Below, in pieces: positions 8,023-16,444 of a DNA stretch of 64,000 nt. The translations under genes were made by a program, and so were the position numbers. The notes below the pieces were generated by a model. The model saw only the letters and a list, made by a program, of their open reading frames with translations, had not been told where the DNA came from and did no database searches. The stretch covers positions 1,178,001 to 1,242,000 of the forward strand of contig NZ_CP136651.1 in the NCBI RefSeq assembly GCF_036784765.1, in the 5' to 3' direction. Each line of letters begins with the position of its first letter. Within the stretch, counting starts at the first letter, position 1. This DNA is from Novosphingobium sp. ZN18A2 (GTDB lineage Bacteria > Pseudomonadota > Alphaproteobacteria > Sphingomonadales > Sphingomonadaceae).

Positions 8023-9732
8023 TTAGTCCTTCTTGGCCTTCAACGCCTCGCCTAGGATGTCGCCCAGCGACGCACCCGAATCCGACGAACCGTACTGTTC
8101 CACCGCTTCCTTCTCTTCGGCCATCTGGCGGGCCTTGATCGAGAAGTTGGGCTTCTTCGAACGGTCGAAACCGGTGACCATCGCATCGACCTTCTGGCCG
8201 ACCTGGAAGCGATCGGGACGCTGTTCGTCGCGGTCGCGGCCAAGGTCCGAACGCTTGATGAAGCCGGTGGCGCCATCGTCGCCGGCCTGGACTTCCAGAC
8301 CGCCGTCGCGAACTTCGAGGACCGTGACGGTGACGACCTCGCCACGGCGCAGCGCGCCCGAAGCGGCGGTCGCACCGGCGGCCGGTGCGCCCTTTTCAAG
8401 CTGCTTCATGCCGAGCGAGATGCGCTCCTTCTCGACATCGACGTCGAGAACGATGGCCGAAACCTGCTCGCCCTTGCGGTGCAGCGCCAGCGCGTCCTCG
8501 CCCGAGATGCCCCAGGCGATGTCCGACATGTGGACCATGCCGTCCACATCGCCGTCGAGGCCGATGAACAGGCCGAATTCGGTCGCGTTCTTGACTTCGC
8601 CTTCCACGGTCGAGCCGACCGGGTGCTTTTCGGCGAAGGCTTCCCACGGGTTCTGCTGCGCCTGCTTGAGGCCAAGGCTGATGCGGCGCTTGTCGGCATC
8701 GACTTCCAGCACCATCACATCGACTTCCTGGCTGGTCGAAACGATCTTGCCGGGGTGGACGTTCTTCTTGGTCCAGCTCATTTCCGAAACGTGGACCAGA
8801 CCTTCGATGCCCGGCTCCAGCTCCACGAAGGCGCCGTATTCGGTGATGTTCGTCACCGTGCCGGTCAGCTTCATGCCCACCGGGTACTTGGCGGCAACGC
8901 CGTCCCACGGATCGCTTTCAAGCTGCTTCATGCCAAGCGAGATGCGCTGCGTTTCGGTGTTGATGCGAATGATCTGCACCTTCACGGTATCACCGATGTT
9001 GATGATCTCGCTGGGGTGGTTGACCCGCTTGTAGCTCATGTCGGTGACGTGCAGCAGGCCGTCGATACCGCCAAGGTCCACGAACGCACCGTAATCGGTG
9101 ATGTTCTTGACCACGCCTTCGATGACCTGGCCTTCCTTCAGCTTCTCGATCAGGCCCGAACGCTGTTCGGCGCGGGTTTCTTCCAGAACGGCGCGGCGCG
9201 AGACAACGATGTTGCCGCGGCGGCGGTCCATCTTCAGGATCTGGAACGGCTGCGGCATGTCCATCAGCGGAGTCACGTCGCGGACCGGGCGGATATCGAC
9301 CTGCGAGCCGGGCAGGAAGGCCACGGCGCCGTCAAGGTCGACGGTGAAGCCGCCCTTCACGCGGCCGAAGATCACGCCTTCAACGCGCTTGCCTTCGCCA
9401 AATTCGCTTTCCAGCTTGTCCCACGCGGCTTCGCGGCGGGCGCGGTCGCGCGACAGCATCGCTTCGCCTTCGGCGTTCTCGACGCGGTCGACATAGACTT
9501 CCACTTCGTCGCCGACCGAAAGGCCGTGCGGCTGGCCGGGGGAGGCGAATTCGCGCAGGGCAACGCGGCCCTCGCTCTTCAGGCCGACGTCGATCACGGC
9601 CTTGTCGTTTTCGATTGCGGTAACAGTGCCCTTGACGACGCGGCCTTCAAAGCCGCCGTCGGCGGCGCCGCCGAGCGATTCGTCGAGGAGCGCGGCGAAA
9701 TCGTCGCGCGTGGGATTTGCCGTAGTGGCCAT
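8023..9732 (-). CDS. rpsA: 30S ribosomal protein S1
   Basis: 569 residues with six S1/OB repeats (roughly 30-95, 115-180, 200-268, 285-355, 372-443 and 462-530). Repeats 3 to 5 carry the clearest mRNA-binding pattern (for example ITDYGAFVDLGGIDGLLH and ITEYGAFVELEPGIEGLVH). S1 brings mRNA to the 30S subunit. The start MATTANPTRDD is chosen because AGGAAG lies about 9 nt upstream; the frame stays open further upstream, but that stretch has no S1 similarity. No cmk gene sits directly upstream, unlike many proteobacteria. Codes for a highly expressed protein and has its own terminator. Confidence 0.97.
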   Translation of the reverse strand: MATTANPTRDDFAALLDESLGGAADGGFEGRVVKGTVTAIENDKAVIDVGLKSEGRVALREFASPGQPHGLSVGDEVEVYVDRVENAEGEAMLSRDRARREAAWDKLESEFGEGKRVEGVIFGRVKGGFTVDLDGAVAFLPGSQVDIRPVRDVTPLMDMPQPFQILKMDRRRGNIVVSRRAVLEETRAEQRSGLIEKLKEGQVIEGVVKNITDYGAFVDLGGIDGLLHVTDMSYKRVNHPSEIINIGDTVKVQIIRINTETQRISLGMKQLESDPWDGVAAKYPVGMKLTGTVTNITEYGAFVELEPGIEGLVHVSEMSWTKKNVHPGKIVSTSQEVDVMVLEVDADKRRISLGLKQAQQNPWEAFAEKHPVGSTVEGEVKNATEFGLFIGLDGDVDGMVHMSDIAWGISGEDALALHRKGEQVSAIVLDVDVEKERISLGMKQLEKGAPAAGATAASGALRRGEVVTVTVLEVRDGGLEVQAGDDGATGFIKRSDLGRDRDEQRPDRFQVGQKVDAMVTGFDRSKKPNFSIKARQMAEEKEAVEQYGSSDSGASLGDILGEALKAKKD

Positions 9733-10232
9733 CAGGTAACTTCCTGTACTAACGATTTTTCCGGCCAGGCGGTTGTTTCCGCCGGTCTTTTCTCCGCACG
9801 CGGCACCATTGCCGTGTCCGGGCCAAAGGGCCGAACTGCCTGTCGGGCCGAATACCGCGGCAGGCATCCGTTCCGGGGGCTGGCCCCGTTGCGGACCGCG
9901 CGCGCATAGGCGCGTAAGAGCCGGAACGCAAGGAAATTGCGGATTTTCCAGGGTCCGCCACCGTTCAGGTTCGCGCTTGCGTGGCACGCGAAGTTGACGG
10001 TGTTGACGGTTCCCTGTGCGGAAAGCAGGGCGGGGGCACGATGCCCGCCCAGGGCTATCGAATCGAACGCGCAAAAAGCGGGACCGGATTGGCGGGAAAG
10101 CATCGCGCAATCATGCACGCCGGGGCCAGTGTAGGACAGACTGTGTAGGACAGACTGTGTAGGACAGACTGTGCAGGGCAGCCCGATGTGGCTGTTTCGC
10201 TACTCACGGCACCGTAAGCGGCGGCGCGACGA
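9733..10232 (-). promoter_or_regulatory. 500-bp gene-free leader upstream of rpsA
   Basis: No convincing gene is present. Some frames stay open, but none has a good ribosome site or family likeness. The stretch probably holds the rpsA promoter and 5' leader. No clear -35/-10 pair could be fixed by eye on the minus strand. It contains three perfect tandem 14-bp repeats (10131-10172) described separately. Confidence 0.5.
10131..10172. repeat. Three perfect tandem copies of a 14-bp unit
   Basis: The unit GTAGGACAGACTGT occurs at 10131-10144, 10145-10158 and 10159-10172, followed by a decayed fragment. Each unit contains the interrupted palindrome ACAG-A-CTGT, so the array shows three evenly spaced dyads between the ABM gene and rpsA. 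Confidence 0.95.
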
Positions 10233-10535
10233 TCAGATGGCGGTGCCCTCGTCGGTGTTGTACATCCTGAGGTCGCGTTCGACCATGTTGGCGCCGCCCA
10301 TCGCCTTGCGCCATTCGGCCATGTGCGCGCTGGTGGCGTGCGCCTTTACGGCGTCGCCGTCGCGCCATGCCTCGGTGATGACCATCACGGTCGGGTCGAG
10401 CACGTCGATGGCGAAGTTATAGCGCAGGCAGCCGTCTTCCTTGCGCGTTTCGGCCAGCATGGTTTCCATCGCGCCCTTGAGCGAGGCATAGGCCGATGCG
10501 TCTGCGGCACGGACGATTCCGGTAATGACAATCAT
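10233..10535 (-). CDS. Antibiotic-biosynthesis-monooxygenase (ABM/YgiN) domain protein
   Basis: 100 residues, a single dimeric alpha/beta-barrel ABM domain: MIVITGIVRA strand, a helix with MLAETRKEDGCLRYNF, then VMVITEAWRDGDAVKAH. The family includes YgiN-type quinol monooxygenases and many members without known substrate; cofactor-free oxidation of a quinol or stress-related aromatic is the usual guess. It follows gshA by 19 bp on the same strand, with AAGGA 8 nt before its ATG, so it is probably co-transcribed with the glutathione gene. Substrate unknown. Confidence 0.85.
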   Translation of the reverse strand: MIVITGIVRAADASAYASLKGAMETMLAETRKEDGCLRYNFAIDVLDPTVMVITEAWRDGDAVKAHATSAHMAEWRKAMGGANMVERDLRMYNTDEGTAI

Positions 10536-10554
10536 TTGAAGGTCCTTTCTGGCA

Positions 10555-11928
10555 TCAGAAACTCTTTTCCGGATAGATGTTGCGGATATCGCCGCCCCAT
10601 GCGCCGTTGAACTTGTCGAGCAGAACCTGGGCGGGAACCTTGCCGCTGGCGACTATGTCGTAAAGCGGGCCAAGAAAGCCGCCTTCGTTGTCTCCGGCGG
10701 TGTTCAGCCTGCCGCGTGCGGAAAGTCCGCCTTGCGCGATATCCAGCACCTCGCCGGCGATGTCCTTCAGCTTGCGCCCGCCGGGAATCGGTGCGTCGAG
10801 CGCCAGTCTGGGCACGGCGTTGCGCAGCGCCTCACGCTCTTCCATGGACCAGTCCCTGACCAGATCCCATGCCGCATCAAGCGCGGTCTGATCATAGAGC
10901 AGGCCCACCCAAAGCGCGGGCAGGGCGCAGATCCGGTTCCACGGGCCGCCGTCCGCACCGCGCATTTCCAGGAACGATTTCAGCCGCACTTCGGGGAAGG
11001 CGGTGGAAAGATGGTCGTTCCAGTCGGACAGGCGCGGCTTTTCTCCCGGCAGCGCGGGCAGTTCGCCCTTCAGGAAATCGCGAAACGACTGGCCCGCCGC
11101 GTCGATATATTTCCCGTCGCGGAAAACGAAATACATCGGCACGTCGAGCATGTAGTCGACATAGCGTTCGTAGCCGAAGCCCTCCTCGAACACGAAGGGC
11201 AGCATGCCGGTGCGCGCCGGGTCGGTGTCCGACCAGATGTGGCTGCGATAGGAAAGGTATCCGTTGGGCTTGCCTTCAAGGAAGGGCGAATTGGCGAACA
11301 GCGCGGTCGCCAGCGGTTGCAGGGCAAGGCTGACACGGAATTTCTGCACCATGTCCGCCTCGCTCGAATAATCGAGGTTGGTCTGGATGGTGCAGGTGCG
11401 CAGCATCATGTCGAGGCCCAGTTGCCCCACGCGCGGCATGTGGCGCAGCATGATGCCATAGCGGCCCTTGGGCATGACCGGCAGGTCTTCGCGGGTCTTG
11501 TCCGGCCACAGCCCCATGCCCAGGAAGCCCACGCCCAGTTTTTCGCCCACCTGTTTCACCTGCGCAAGGTGGCGGCCCGTTTCCTCGCAGGTTTCGTGCA
11601 GGTTCTCCAGCGGGGCGCCCGAAAGTTCCAGCTGGCCTGCGGGTTCAAGGCTCACGGTGCCGTCCGCGCCCGCCAGCGCGATGACCTTTCCGCCTTCTTC
11701 CACCGGTTCCCAGCCGAACTCCGTCAGGCCCATCAGCAGGTCGCGGATGCCGCCGGGTTCGTCATAGGACGGCGCGCTCAGGTCCGACGTCTTGTACACG
11801 AACTTTTCGTGCTCGGTGCCGATTCGCCACCGGTCTTTCGGCTTTTCGCCGTTCTGCATCGGCTGCGCGAGCTGGTCGCGGCTTTCGATGATGGGGTCGT
11901 CCTTCGAGGATGCCTGCCGCGTGCTCAT
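10555..11928 (-). CDS. gshA: Glutamate-cysteine ligase, plant/alphaproteobacterial type
   Basis: 457 residues, the GCS2-type ligase found in plants and alphaproteobacteria. Recognisable blocks are RIGTEHEKF (glutamate/ATP site), LEPAGQLELSGAP, MPKGRYGIM, TCTIQTNLDYSSE and LEMRGADGGPW. It joins glutamate and cysteine with ATP, the first and limiting step of glutathione synthesis in the cytosol. gshB is not in the window. It lies between rsmE (upstream, 89 bp) and an ABM gene. The plant-type enzyme is often redox-controlled through disulfides; this cannot be judged here. Confidence 0.95.
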   Translation of the reverse strand: MSTRQASSKDDPIIESRDQLAQPMQNGEKPKDRWRIGTEHEKFVYKTSDLSAPSYDEPGGIRDLLMGLTEFGWEPVEEGGKVIALAGADGTVSLEPAGQLELSGAPLENLHETCEETGRHLAQVKQVGEKLGVGFLGMGLWPDKTREDLPVMPKGRYGIMLRHMPRVGQLGLDMMLRTCTIQTNLDYSSEADMVQKFRVSLALQPLATALFANSPFLEGKPNGYLSYRSHIWSDTDPARTGMLPFVFEEGFGYERYVDYMLDVPMYFVFRDGKYIDAAGQSFRDFLKGELPALPGEKPRLSDWNDHLSTAFPEVRLKSFLEMRGADGGPWNRICALPALWVGLLYDQTALDAAWDLVRDWSMEEREALRNAVPRLALDAPIPGGRKLKDIAGEVLDIAQGGLSARGRLNTAGDNEGGFLGPLYDIVASGKVPAQVLLDKFNGAWGGDIRNIYPEKSF

Positions 11929-12017
11929 GGCGCCCCAACTAGTGATCCGCGCAGCAATGTGCCAGCGTAAATCACACTTGTGAAACTTTCATGCCGCTGT
12001 GCGCAACGCATGGCCGG

Positions 12018-12770
12018 TCAGGTATCGCCCCAGTCGCCGCAGTTCGCCATCCACGCCGCGACCGCCGCGATCGTTGCCGTTTCGCCGCGCAGGATGCGCG
12101 GGCCAAGCGTGATCGCGACGGTCTGCGGGTGTGCGCGGATCGCGGCGCGCTCCGCATCGTCGAAGCCGCCCTCCGGTCCGGTAAGGATCGCCGCCGGTCC
12201 GGGGTGGGCGGAGAATGCCCGTGCCGCCGGGATTCCGCCTTCCTCGTCCGCGAAGAACAGCGTGCGTCCTTGTGGCCAGTCCTTCAGGACTGCGTCGAGT
12301 TTCATGGTATCCGCGAGGCGGGGCAGCGCGGTGCGCGCGCATTGCTCCGCCGCTTCGGTAACGATTGTCCGTGCGCGGTCCGGGTTGAGCTTGTCGGCCA
12401 CGCAGCGCCGCGTGACGACGGGCACAATGCGCGAGGTGCCCAGTTCGGTCGCCTTCTCCAGCACCATGTCGAAGCGGTCCTTCTTGAGCAGCGCGGGCAC
12501 AAGCCACAGGTCGGGCACCGCCTCGCGTTCGCGGGTGCGCCGCTCTACCGCCAGCGTTACGTCGCGCTTGCCCGCCTGTTCGACGCGCGCCAGCCACTCT
12601 CCGGTGTCGTCGTCGCACAGCATCACCGCGTCGCCCGGCGATACGCGCATCACGCGGGCAAGATAGTGCGCCTGCGCCCCGTCCAGCGCGACGTGTGCGC
12701 CTTCGGCAAGCGGGCCGGGAACGAACAGGCGCGGTGCGCTCTTGGGCGGCCATGCGGGGGTAGCGGACAT
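12018..12770 (-). CDS. rsmE: 16S rRNA (uracil1498-N3)-methyltransferase
   Basis: 250 residues. N-terminal PUA-like domain (RLFVPGPLAEG, HYLARVMRVSPGD) and C-terminal SPOUT methyltransferase with the trefoil-knot motifs ILTGPEGGFDDAE (about 190-205) and LGPRILRGETA (about 220-232). It methylates U1498 of 16S rRNA in the assembled 30S subunit using SAM. The start lies 45 bp from the divergent ubiA, so the two promoters must overlap. gshA follows on the same strand. Confidence 0.95.
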   Translation of the reverse strand: MSATPAWPPKSAPRLFVPGPLAEGAHVALDGAQAHYLARVMRVSPGDAVMLCDDDTGEWLARVEQAGKRDVTLAVERRTREREAVPDLWLVPALLKKDRFDMVLEKATELGTSRIVPVVTRRCVADKLNPDRARTIVTEAAEQCARTALPRLADTMKLDAVLKDWPQGRTLFFADEEGGIPAARAFSAHPGPAAILTGPEGGFDDAERAAIRAHPQTVAITLGPRILRGETATIAAVAAWMANCGDWGDT

Positions 12771-12815
12771 GGCACAGCCCCTAGCGGAATTCGCTCAGGT
12801 CTGTAAGGCACGCGC

Positions 12816-13730
12816 ATGGCTTCCACCTCCGAAATCGTTCCCGACAGCCAGCACCGCGGCATCGTTGCGCGCCTGCCGCAGCCGTGGCGCAACTATGCCC
12901 TGCTTGCCCGGTTCGACCGGCCGATCGGCTGGTGGCTGCTGTTCTGGCCCTGCGCCTGGGGCACGTTCCTGCCCGGCGGCGCGCGCGAATACTGGCCGCT
13001 GGTGCTGTGGATGCTGTTGGGTGCGATCGCGATGCGGGGCGCGGGCTGCGTCTATAACGATATCGTCGATGCGGATCTGGACAAGAAGGTGGCGCGCACT
13101 GCCGCGCGACCCGTGGCGAGCGGCGCGGTATCGAAAAAGGCCGCGTGGGCCTGGCTGCTTACGCTCTGCGCGGTTGGCCTTGCCGTGCTGCTGCAACTGC
13201 GCTGGCAGGCGCAACTGGTGGCGCTGGCCAGTCTTGCGCCGGTTGCCGCCTATCCCTTCATGAAGCGTATCACGTGGTGGCCGCAGGTATGGCTGGGCAT
13301 CGTGTTCTCGTGGGGCGGACCGACGGCGTGGTTCGCGGTCAACGGCGGCCATCCTGGCGCTCTGGCCGCGCTCTATGCCGGATCGATGTGCTGGGTGATC
13401 GGCTTCGACACGATCTATGCGATCCAGGACAAGGAGGACGATGCGCTGGTGGGCATCCGTTCCAGCGCGCTGCGCATGGGCGACAATGTGCGCGGCGGCG
13501 TGGCGGCGTTCTATTCGGGGGCGGTGGCGCTCTGGGCGCTTGCCGTCTGGCAGGTGCGGCCCGATCCGGTGGCTCTGCTCGCGCTCTTGCCGGTGGCGTT
13601 GCACTTTGCCTGGCAAGTGCTGACGCTGGACCGCACGGACGGAGACGACGCGCTCGCCAAGTTCCGCTCGAACCGCTTCGCCGGCCTGCTGATGGCCGCG
13701 GCGTGTCTGGTGGTGGGCAGCGCGGGCTAG
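12816..13730 (+). CDS. ubiA: 4-hydroxybenzoate polyprenyltransferase
   Basis: 304 residues, eight to nine membrane helices. Both aspartate-rich motifs are intact: NDIVDADLD (first) and DKEDDALVG (second), which hold Mg-prenyl diphosphate. It attaches the polyprenyl tail (probably decaprenyl in sphingomonads) to 4-hydroxybenzoate, the membrane step of ubiquinone synthesis. Divergent from rsmE; its stop is only 6 bp from the end of the convergent S41 peptidase gene, leaving no room for a separate terminator. Confidence 0.95.
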   Translation: MASTSEIVPDSQHRGIVARLPQPWRNYALLARFDRPIGWWLLFWPCAWGTFLPGGAREYWPLVLWMLLGAIAMRGAGCVYNDIVDADLDKKVARTAARPVASGAVSKKAAWAWLLTLCAVGLAVLLQLRWQAQLVALASLAPVAAYPFMKRITWWPQVWLGIVFSWGGPTAWFAVNGGHPGALAALYAGSMCWVIGFDTIYAIQDKEDDALVGIRSSALRMGDNVRGGVAAFYSGAVALWALAVWQVRPDPVALLALLPVALHFAWQVLTLDRTDGDDALAKFRSNRFAGLLMAAACLVVGSAG

Positions 13731-13736
13731 GGCGTC

Positions 13737-15251
13737 CTAGCGCTCCTGATCGTTGCCGCCGGTCGTTTGTGGCCGGCCGCTCGCCTCTTCCGCCATCCGT
13801 GCGACGGCTTTCACCGCGCGCCAGTGTCCGCCCACCGGGTCGTCTGCCGGGTATATGTCCATGCGGATATCCGGCGCGATTCCGGTTTCTTCGTAAACCG
13901 TGCCGTCGGGCGCGGCGAATGTTTCGTTCGACAGTTCCAGCAGCCAGCCGTTCGGCAGCGGCTTCGCCAGCGGCGTGGAATAGGCACCGCGCGTGGTGGT
14001 GCCCACCTGCGTCACCTGCGGCAACTGCCGGAAAGCCAGCGTCGCCAGTTCGCCGCCGCTTACGGTAATGTCACTGGTCATCAGATAGACGGATCCGGAA
14101 TAGCGCGGTCCATCGGCGGGGCGGATCACGTTGGGGAAGGGGGCAAGGCCCGATCCGCGCGCCTGCGTGGTAAAGCCGGTGTACGGCTTGTCGGTAAAAC
14201 GGCCGGGCAGGGCTTTCGCCACACGGTCCCACCCGCCGCGATTGTTTGAAAGGTCGACGATTACCGCGTCTGTCCCCCTGAATGCGGCGAACGCCTTGTC
14301 GAGCGCGGAATTGAGCGCGTTCATCTCTGCCCTGGCCCAGTCCGGGCTGGCAAAGTCCGTGCGATCGGTGAATCCGCCCATCACGAAGATCTGCAAATAG
14401 CCGATGCGCCCGTCGATCACGCCCCAGACGATGCGGCCGCCGCCGGCCGTGTGCGCCGTCGGGCCAAGCCCGTCCTTCGTCTGGCCGAGCAGGGCGGTAA
14501 GCCAGTGCTGCTCTCCGCCCTTGCCGGCGCGGATGCGCGGGAGCGTTGTTCCCTGCCCGTCCTGCACGCGGCGCTTTTCGCCGTCGACCTTGCCGATCAG
14601 CTTTGTGTGGCTGTCCGACAGGCCATGCATGAACGCGCCGAGGGCGTCCCACAGCTCCGCCTCGGTCATGCCGGGCCTGATCAGCCGCTGCGTGCGTGCG
14701 GCGCGCTCTGCATAGCCGGGCGGGCGGCGGTCGAAAAACGCGTAGTTCTTGCGGAAAGCGGCAAGGAAGTCGGCCGCGACCGCCTGCGGCGCCGTGTCCG
14801 GTTGGCGGGTGCAGTCCGCTGGAAGCGCGGGCAGCCTGTCGAACACCACGTTGGTATCGCCGTCCAGCAACTGGAAGATCGCCGACCCGCCGCCGGGCAT
14901 CATGCGAAAATAGCGATAGTGGACCGAATCCATCTCGGACAGCGCGCCTTCGCCGCGGGGAGGCGCATAACAGGCGCCGTCCGTCTGGTATCTGGTTATT
15001 CCGTCCTTGCCGATGTCAAGAATCCATCCATACCCGCGCGACCGCCAGACGCCGCGAACGGCGGTGTCGGTTGTGCCCGCAGGCGTGAGGATCGTTTTCA
15101 GCGGTCCGGCGCTGGTCCACGGAGTGCTGGTCCACGGAGCTGGGGCAGCGGCACCCAAAGGTTCGGCGTCGCCGCGACCGGGAGACGCGCAGGATGCAAC
15201 GGCAATTGCAAGCAGGCCGGCGGCGAGACTGGCGTGGGTCGCAGGTGTCAT
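13737..15251 (-). CDS. S41-family (C-terminal processing-like) peptidase, predicted lipoprotein
   Basis: 504 residues from the ATG at 15251. The N-terminus is a lipoprotein-like signal ending VASC, so the protein is probably anchored in the periplasm. The S41 core is visible: DLSNNRGGWD (about 340) and the nucleophile region SDITVSGGE, followed by GTTTRGAYS. No PDZ domain was recognised. S41 peptidases trim C-termini of secreted or unstructured proteins; the substrate here is unknown. Near the N-terminus a 15-bp tandem duplication gives WTSTPWTSAG. A frame extension to 15293 exists but would bury the signal. Convergent with ubiA. Confidence 0.85.
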   Translation of the reverse strand: MTPATHASLAAGLLAIAVASCASPGRGDAEPLGAAAPAPWTSTPWTSAGPLKTILTPAGTTDTAVRGVWRSRGYGWILDIGKDGITRYQTDGACYAPPRGEGALSEMDSVHYRYFRMMPGGGSAIFQLLDGDTNVVFDRLPALPADCTRQPDTAPQAVAADFLAAFRKNYAFFDRRPPGYAERAARTQRLIRPGMTEAELWDALGAFMHGLSDSHTKLIGKVDGEKRRVQDGQGTTLPRIRAGKGGEQHWLTALLGQTKDGLGPTAHTAGGGRIVWGVIDGRIGYLQIFVMGGFTDRTDFASPDWARAEMNALNSALDKAFAAFRGTDAVIVDLSNNRGGWDRVAKALPGRFTDKPYTGFTTQARGSGLAPFPNVIRPADGPRYSGSVYLMTSDITVSGGELATLAFRQLPQVTQVGTTTRGAYSTPLAKPLPNGWLLELSNETFAAPDGTVYEETGIAPDIRMDIYPADDPVGGHWRAVKAVARMAEEASGRPQTTGGNDQER

Positions 15252-15291
15252 ATGCGACCAATACACCGGAAGGCGGCCGCGACAACCCCTC

Positions 15292-15360
15292 ATACCAAGG
15301 CGCTAAGATGCTGACGCATCACGCCTTGGAAATGGTCAAGCGCCACACGCGCTTTGGTAT
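15292..15360. repeat. Nested inverted repeats (palindromic element) between VOC gene and S41 peptidase
   Basis: CCAAGGCG (15295-15302) pairs with CGCCTTGG (15322-15329) and encloses GATGC-TGAC-GCATC (15307-15320). Next comes AGCGC-CACAC-GCGCT (15339-15353). An outer pair ATACCAA (15292-15298) with TTGGTAT (15354-15360) competes with the first stem. It looks like a REP-type element or a folded transcript end. Confidence 0.7.
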
Positions 15361-15369
15361 CAGCCGTGC

Positions 15370-15744
15370 TCAGCCATAGCTGACGACTTCGAATTCGATC
15401 CCGTCCCAGTCGAAGAAATAGAAGCGCCGGCCGGGTTCATAATCGGCATGGTTCATCGGCGTGAGGCCCGCTTCCTTGACCACCGCTTCCGCCGCGTCGA
15501 GATCGTCGACCAGCAAGCCGACGTGGTTCAGCGGCACACCCTTGGCGAAAGGAGCGGCCTGCGGCTTGCCCGGTGTGTAAAGCGCCACGTAATCGGTGTC
15601 AGAGCCGACGTGGATGGTCCATCCATTGTTGATCGCCGGGCCGCGCCAGCGTTCGTGCCAGCCGCAAAGCTTTTCCAGCAGGGCGGCAGAACGGTCCGGA
15701 TCGCTGACCGTGATGTTGGCGTGTTCAAGGCGGGCCGAGGCCAT
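15370..15744 (-). CDS. VOC-fold (glyoxalase/dioxygenase superfamily) protein, probable SoxR target
   Basis: 124 residues, one vicinal-oxygen-chelate module: LEHANITVSDPDRSA (first metal His), NHVGLLVDDLDAAE (second His) and a final FEVV strand with glutamate. Members are glyoxalases, ring-cleaving dioxygenases or fosfomycin/bleomycin resistance proteins; the reaction cannot be assigned from sequence. Start at 15744 because GGAGACAGG precedes the ATG; the longer frame would include the promoter. A textbook MerR-family promoter with a sox box (15800-15830) lies 56 bp upstream, facing soxR, so induction by redox-cycling compounds is likely. Confidence 0.85.
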   Translation of the reverse strand: MASARLEHANITVSDPDRSAALLEKLCGWHERWRGPAINNGWTIHVGSDTDYVALYTPGKPQAAPFAKGVPLNHVGLLVDDLDAAEAVVKEAGLTPMNHADYEPGRRFYFFDWDGIEFEVVSYG

Positions 15745-15799
15745 TTTCCTGTCTCCTTCGATCGTCGTTTTCGCTGCAATGCGAATCAAGCATTTGGCA

Positions 15800-15830
15800 A
15801 TCATGCAATCTCAAGCTAACTTGAGGTCAA
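15800..15830 (-). promoter_or_regulatory. SoxR-controlled promoter with perfect sox box
   Basis: On the minus strand: -35 TTGACC (15830-15825), a 19-bp spacer, -10 CATGAT (15805-15800). Inside the spacer is CTCAAG-CTAA-CTTGAG (15810-15825), nearly identical to the core of the E. coli soxS operator. A 19-bp spacer with an internal dyad is the hallmark of MerR-family activation. The promoter reads into the VOC gene; soxR diverges from the other side. Confidence 0.88.
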
Positions 15831-15854
15831 GGAATTTGTTGCAGGATATCCGTG

Positions 15855-16295
15855 ATGGACAGGAACGACCTTATTCCCATTGGCGCATTGGCGAAGCGCA
15901 CCGGCCTCGCCGTTTCCGCAATCCGGTATTACGAGGATCGCGGGCTGATCTCGTCGTTCCGCACGATGGGCAACCAGCGACGCTTCCTGCGCAGCGACAT
16001 TCGCAGGCTGAGTTTCATCCTGATCGCCCAGAAGCTGGGCCTTGGCCTGACAGAGATCGAAGCGGAACTGGCCAAACTGCCGCAGGGGCGCACGCCCACG
16101 TTGAACGACTGGCAGAAAATCAGCCGTTCGATGCGCAAACAACTGGACGACCGGATCGCGTTGCTGGTCCGGACGCGCAACAAGCTGGACGAATGCATCG
16201 GCTGCGGTTGCCTGAGCCTTCAGCGCTGTGCGCTTTACAACAAGGAAGATCGCGCCGGCGCGGGCGGGCCGGGGCCGCGCTTCGTGCTGGAGTGA
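15855..16295 (+). CDS. soxR: Redox-sensitive transcriptional activator SoxR
   Basis: 146 residues. N-terminal MerR-type winged helix (residues 8-75; IGALAKRTGLAVSAIRYYE), dimerisation helix, and the [2Fe-2S] signature C-I-G-C-G-C-L-S-L-Q-R-C with cysteines 114, 117, 119 and 125. This C-X2-C-X-C-X5-C spacing is diagnostic of SoxR. Oxidation of the cluster by redox-active drugs or superoxide activates transcription. A GTG one codon upstream (15852) is an alternative start. Divergent from the VOC gene across a perfect sox box, so that gene is its most evident target; no soxS is nearby. Confidence 0.96.
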   Translation: MDRNDLIPIGALAKRTGLAVSAIRYYEDRGLISSFRTMGNQRRFLRSDIRRLSFILIAQKLGLGLTEIEAELAKLPQGRTPTLNDWQKISRSMRKQLDDRIALLVRTRNKLDECIGCGCLSLQRCALYNKEDRAGAGGPGPRFVLE

Positions 16296-16444
16296 TGTGC
16301 ACGGGCCACGCGTCCATGATCGCGTGAGACGGGAACCGGATGCATCCCGCGCGGCGCCATCGGGCAACCTGATGCACGATCCGTCGGGGCTGCCGGGTGT
16401 CGATTTGGATTGCATGTGCGCGCTGCAATCTCCATGTTGCTGCA

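Noticed and set aside
9733..10110. In-frame extension of rpsA to an upstream start
   Set aside because: No S1 similarity in the added 126 residues; a good SD precedes the ATG at 9732, and the extension would use up the likely leader.
11950..11975. TGGCACATTGCTGCGC (minus) as a third sigma-54 promoter
   Set aside because: GG and GC are not 10 nt apart, so the -24/-12 geometry fails.
15112..15142. 15-bp tandem duplication in the S41 peptidase gene
   Set aside because: Lies in frame in a linker after the signal (WTSTPWTSAG); simple slippage without clear consequence.
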